Assembly (NCBI GenBank): GCA_910589075.1
Contig: CAJUSK010000024.1
Coordinates: 1-58,244 of the forward strand
Source: an uncultured Lachnospiraceae bacterium
Lineage (GTDB): Bacteria; Bacillota; Clostridia; Lachnospirales; Lachnospiraceae
DNA: 58,244 bases
Direction of reading: 5' to 3'
In this document: in pieces, positions 56,607-58,244 of the stretch
Layout: each line of letters starts with the position of its first letter
How positions within the stretch are numbered: position 1 is the first letter of the stretch
Position numbers and translations under genes: made by a program
Notes under the pieces: model-generated
What the model saw: only the letters and a program-made list of their open reading frames with translations
What the model was told of the DNA's origin: nothing
Database searches by the model: none

Positions 56607-58109
56607 GTGGGAGAAACGCAGAGCAGGCAGCAGGAACAGGATTTGGGGCAGCTTTTGAAGGTACGGAGAGAAAAGCTGGCGGCGCTTCAGGAAAAAGGGA
56701 AAGACCCGTTTCAGATCATGAAATATGATGTGACCCATCACAGTACGGATGTGAAAGAACAGTTTACAGAAATGGAAGGCAAACAGGTATCCGTGGCAGG
56801 GCGTATTATGTCTAAACGGATTATGGGTAAAGCTTCTTTCTGTAATATACAGGATTTGAAAGGCAATATCCAGTGCTATGTAGCCCGTGACAGCATCGGT
56901 GAAGAATCCTATGGAGAATTCAAAAAGTACGATGTGGGCGATATTGTGGGCATTGAGGGAGAAGTATTCAAAACCAAAACGGGAGAAATTTCCGTTCATG
57001 CCGCAAAAGTGACACTGCTGTCAAAAAGTTTGCAGATTCTTCCGGAGAAATACCATGGCTTGGTCAACACGGATCTTCGCTATCGGCAGCGCTACACGGA
57101 TCTGATTATGAATGAAGAGGTGAAAGACACCTTTATCAAACGTTCCAGAATCATCAGCGCTATACGGCGGTTTCTGGACAGCCAGGGATTTATGGAAGTG
57201 GAGACGCCCATGCTGGTATCCAATGCAGGCGGTGCAGCGGCCCGGCCTTTTGAAACACATTTCAATGCGCTGGATGAAGATCTGAAACTGCGTATTTCGC
57301 TGGAATTATATTTAAAACGTTTGATTGTGGGCGGTCTGGAGCGTGTGTACGAAATCGGGCGTGTATTCCGCAATGAGGGACTGGATACCAGGCATAATCC
57401 CGAATTTACCCTGATGGAGCTGTATCAGGCGTATACGGATTATCACGGTATGATGGATCTGACAGAGAAGCTGTACCGGTTTGTGGCACAGGAAGTGCTG
57501 GGCACTACGACCATCACCTACAGAGGTACGGAGATGGATCTGGGTAAGCCGTTTGAGCGGATTACCATGGTGGAAGCAGTTAAAAAGTATGCAGGTGTGG
57601 ATTTTGAAGAGATTCATACATTGGAGGAAGCCAGAGCCATAGCAAAGGAAAAAGGTGTGGCATATGAAGAACGGCATCAGAAGGGAGATATTCTGAACCT
57701 GTTCTTTGAAGAATTTGTGGAAGAACATCTGATACAGCCCACGTTCCTGATGGATCATCCGGTTGAGACTTCTCCATTGACAAAGCGGAAACCGGACAAT
57801 CCGGATTATGTGGAACGGTTTGAATTCTTTATGAACGGATGGGAGATGGCCAACGCTTATTCCGAGTTGAATGATCCTATTGATCAAAGGGAACGTTTCA
57901 AAGCCCAGGAAGAGCAGTTCGCCAAAGGCGATGAAGAGGCAAACCATACAGACGAGGATTTCCTCAATGCGCTGGAAATCGGCATGCCCCCTACCGGCGG
58001 CATCGGGTATGGGATTGACCGCATGGTAATGCTGCTTACGGATTCACCGGCTATTCGGGATGTTTTGTTGTTCCCCACGATGAAAACGCTTGGTGGAAAA
58101 GAACAGTAA
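56607..58109 (+). CDS. lysS: Lysyl-tRNA synthetase, class II
   Basis: LysS charges tRNA-Lys. The 500-residue protein has an N-terminal OB-fold anticodon domain (VSVAGRIMSKRIMGKASFCNIQDLKG), class II motif 1 region (FMEVETPMLVSNAGGAAARPF), motif 2 (YEIGRVFRNEGLDTRHNPEFTLMELYQAY) and motif 3 (GIGYGIDRMVMLLTD). All catalytic blocks are present. The start is GTG at 56607 with AAAGGAG nine bases upstream. Co-transcribed with greA. No T-box leader is seen before it. The stop is followed by AT-rich DNA with phased repeats. Confidence 0.96.
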   Translation: MGETQSRQQEQDLGQLLKVRREKLAALQEKGKDPFQIMKYDVTHHSTDVKEQFTEMEGKQVSVAGRIMSKRIMGKASFCNIQDLKGNIQCYVARDSIGEESYGEFKKYDVGDIVGIEGEVFKTKTGEISVHAAKVTLLSKSLQILPEKYHGLVNTDLRYRQRYTDLIMNEEVKDTFIKRSRIISAIRRFLDSQGFMEVETPMLVSNAGGAAARPFETHFNALDEDLKLRISLELYLKRLIVGGLERVYEIGRVFRNEGLDTRHNPEFTLMELYQAYTDYHGMMDLTEKLYRFVAQEVLGTTTITYRGTEMDLGKPFERITMVEAVKKYAGVDFEEIHTLEEARAIAKEKGVAYEERHQKGDILNLFFEEFVEEHLIQPTFLMDHPVETSPLTKRKPDNPDYVERFEFFMNGWEMANAYSELNDPIDQRERFKAQEEQFAKGDEEANHTDEDFLNALEIGMPPTGGIGYGIDRMVMLLTDSPAIRDVLLFPTMKTLGGKEQ

Positions 58110-58142
58110 AATCAAGGGTTTGCGGTACTTGAACTTGTAAAC

Positions 58143-58208
58143 TACAACAAATTTACAACAATTTTACAACGCATAATGAAGAATAATGAGCGTTAATGAA
58201 TAGTTGTA
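58143..58208 (+). repeat. Two sets of helically phased short repeats downstream of lysS
   Basis: TACAAC occurs at 58143-58148, 58154-58159 and 58165-58170, exactly 11 bp apart. TAATGA occurs at 58174-58179, 58184-58189 and 58194-58199, exactly 10 bp apart. An inverted GTTGTA follows at 58203-58208. Such phasing places copies on the same face of the helix, as in sites for oligomeric regulators or integrases. The region ends at the window edge and no gene is visible in 58110-58244. Confidence 0.5.
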
Positions 58209-58244
58209 CTCATAAATCCAATTCAATATTTTGTACGATAAGGA

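Noticed and set aside
1..58244. tRNA, rRNA or other structured RNA genes beyond the S-box
   Set aside because: No cloverleaf with a GGTTCRA-type T arm or rRNA-like sequence was noticed in the gaps; a covariance-model scan would be decisive.

Overview
The window reads as a chromosome segment of a Gram-positive, flagellated member of the Lachnospiraceae (Clostridia). The evidence is gene order and family content: mbl-flhO-flhP, comF-yvyF, cdaA-cdaR-glmM, birA-coaX-dus and greA-lysS blocks, a SleB-type cell-wall hydrolase, an HPr with the regulatory Ser46, an S-box riboswitch on metK, and strong AGGAGG-like ribosome binding sites. No rRNA, tRNA or CRISPR was seen.

Region 1 (1-5944) is an AT-rich accessory island in front of uvrB. 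It holds the end of an IS630-type transposase, a 137-bp MITE-like palindromic element, a broken DUF1016/YhcG nuclease, a broken P-loop ATPase, a 91-codon copy of the 5' end of uvrB, then an intact RhuM-family gene overlapping a DUF2971 gene. A short related sequence (ATTCGTGTAA core) precedes each cargo block and uvrB itself. The layout suggests repeated insertion of cargo at the head of uvrB; this is the most unusual part of the window.

Region 2 (5945-17940) carries uvrB-uvrA (nucleotide excision repair), the mreB paralogue mbl with two flagellar rod/hook-type proteins and a FlgJ-like rod-binding protein, then recD2-comF-yvyF. Region 3 (17941-25981) has a promoter followed by two unrecognised membrane-protein genes and cdaA-cdaR-glmM (c-di-AMP synthesis coupled to peptidoglycan precursor supply), then HPr, leuA and rfbD.

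Region 4 (26000-35820) contains a glycosyltransferase and UDP-xylose synthase divergent from UDP-glucose dehydrogenase (a short UDP-sugar route), a hemolysin III family protein, a NimA-like flavoprotein, a tail-anchored coiled-coil protein, a flavin reductase, dinB and a LysM/M23 wall peptidase. Region 5 (35900-46440) has murA, riboswitch-controlled metK, a diguanylate cyclase, dnaE, pfkA, a SpoU-type methyltransferase and proC. Region 6 (46500-58244) has a SleB-type hydrolase, an NfeD-SPFH pair, argF-birA-unknown-coaX-dus-AraC, a VOC protein, an unknown protein with an 11-residue tandem repeat, and greA-lysS. The window ends in a striking set of helically phased short repeats.

From 14.5 kb onward, intergenic spaces carry at least nine copies of a short palindromic repeat family (TTCATGACAATAGAAA ... 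TTTCTATTG), apparently a REP/MITE-like family. Copies lie beside terminators, supply a stop codon, and in one case supply a promoter -35 box.
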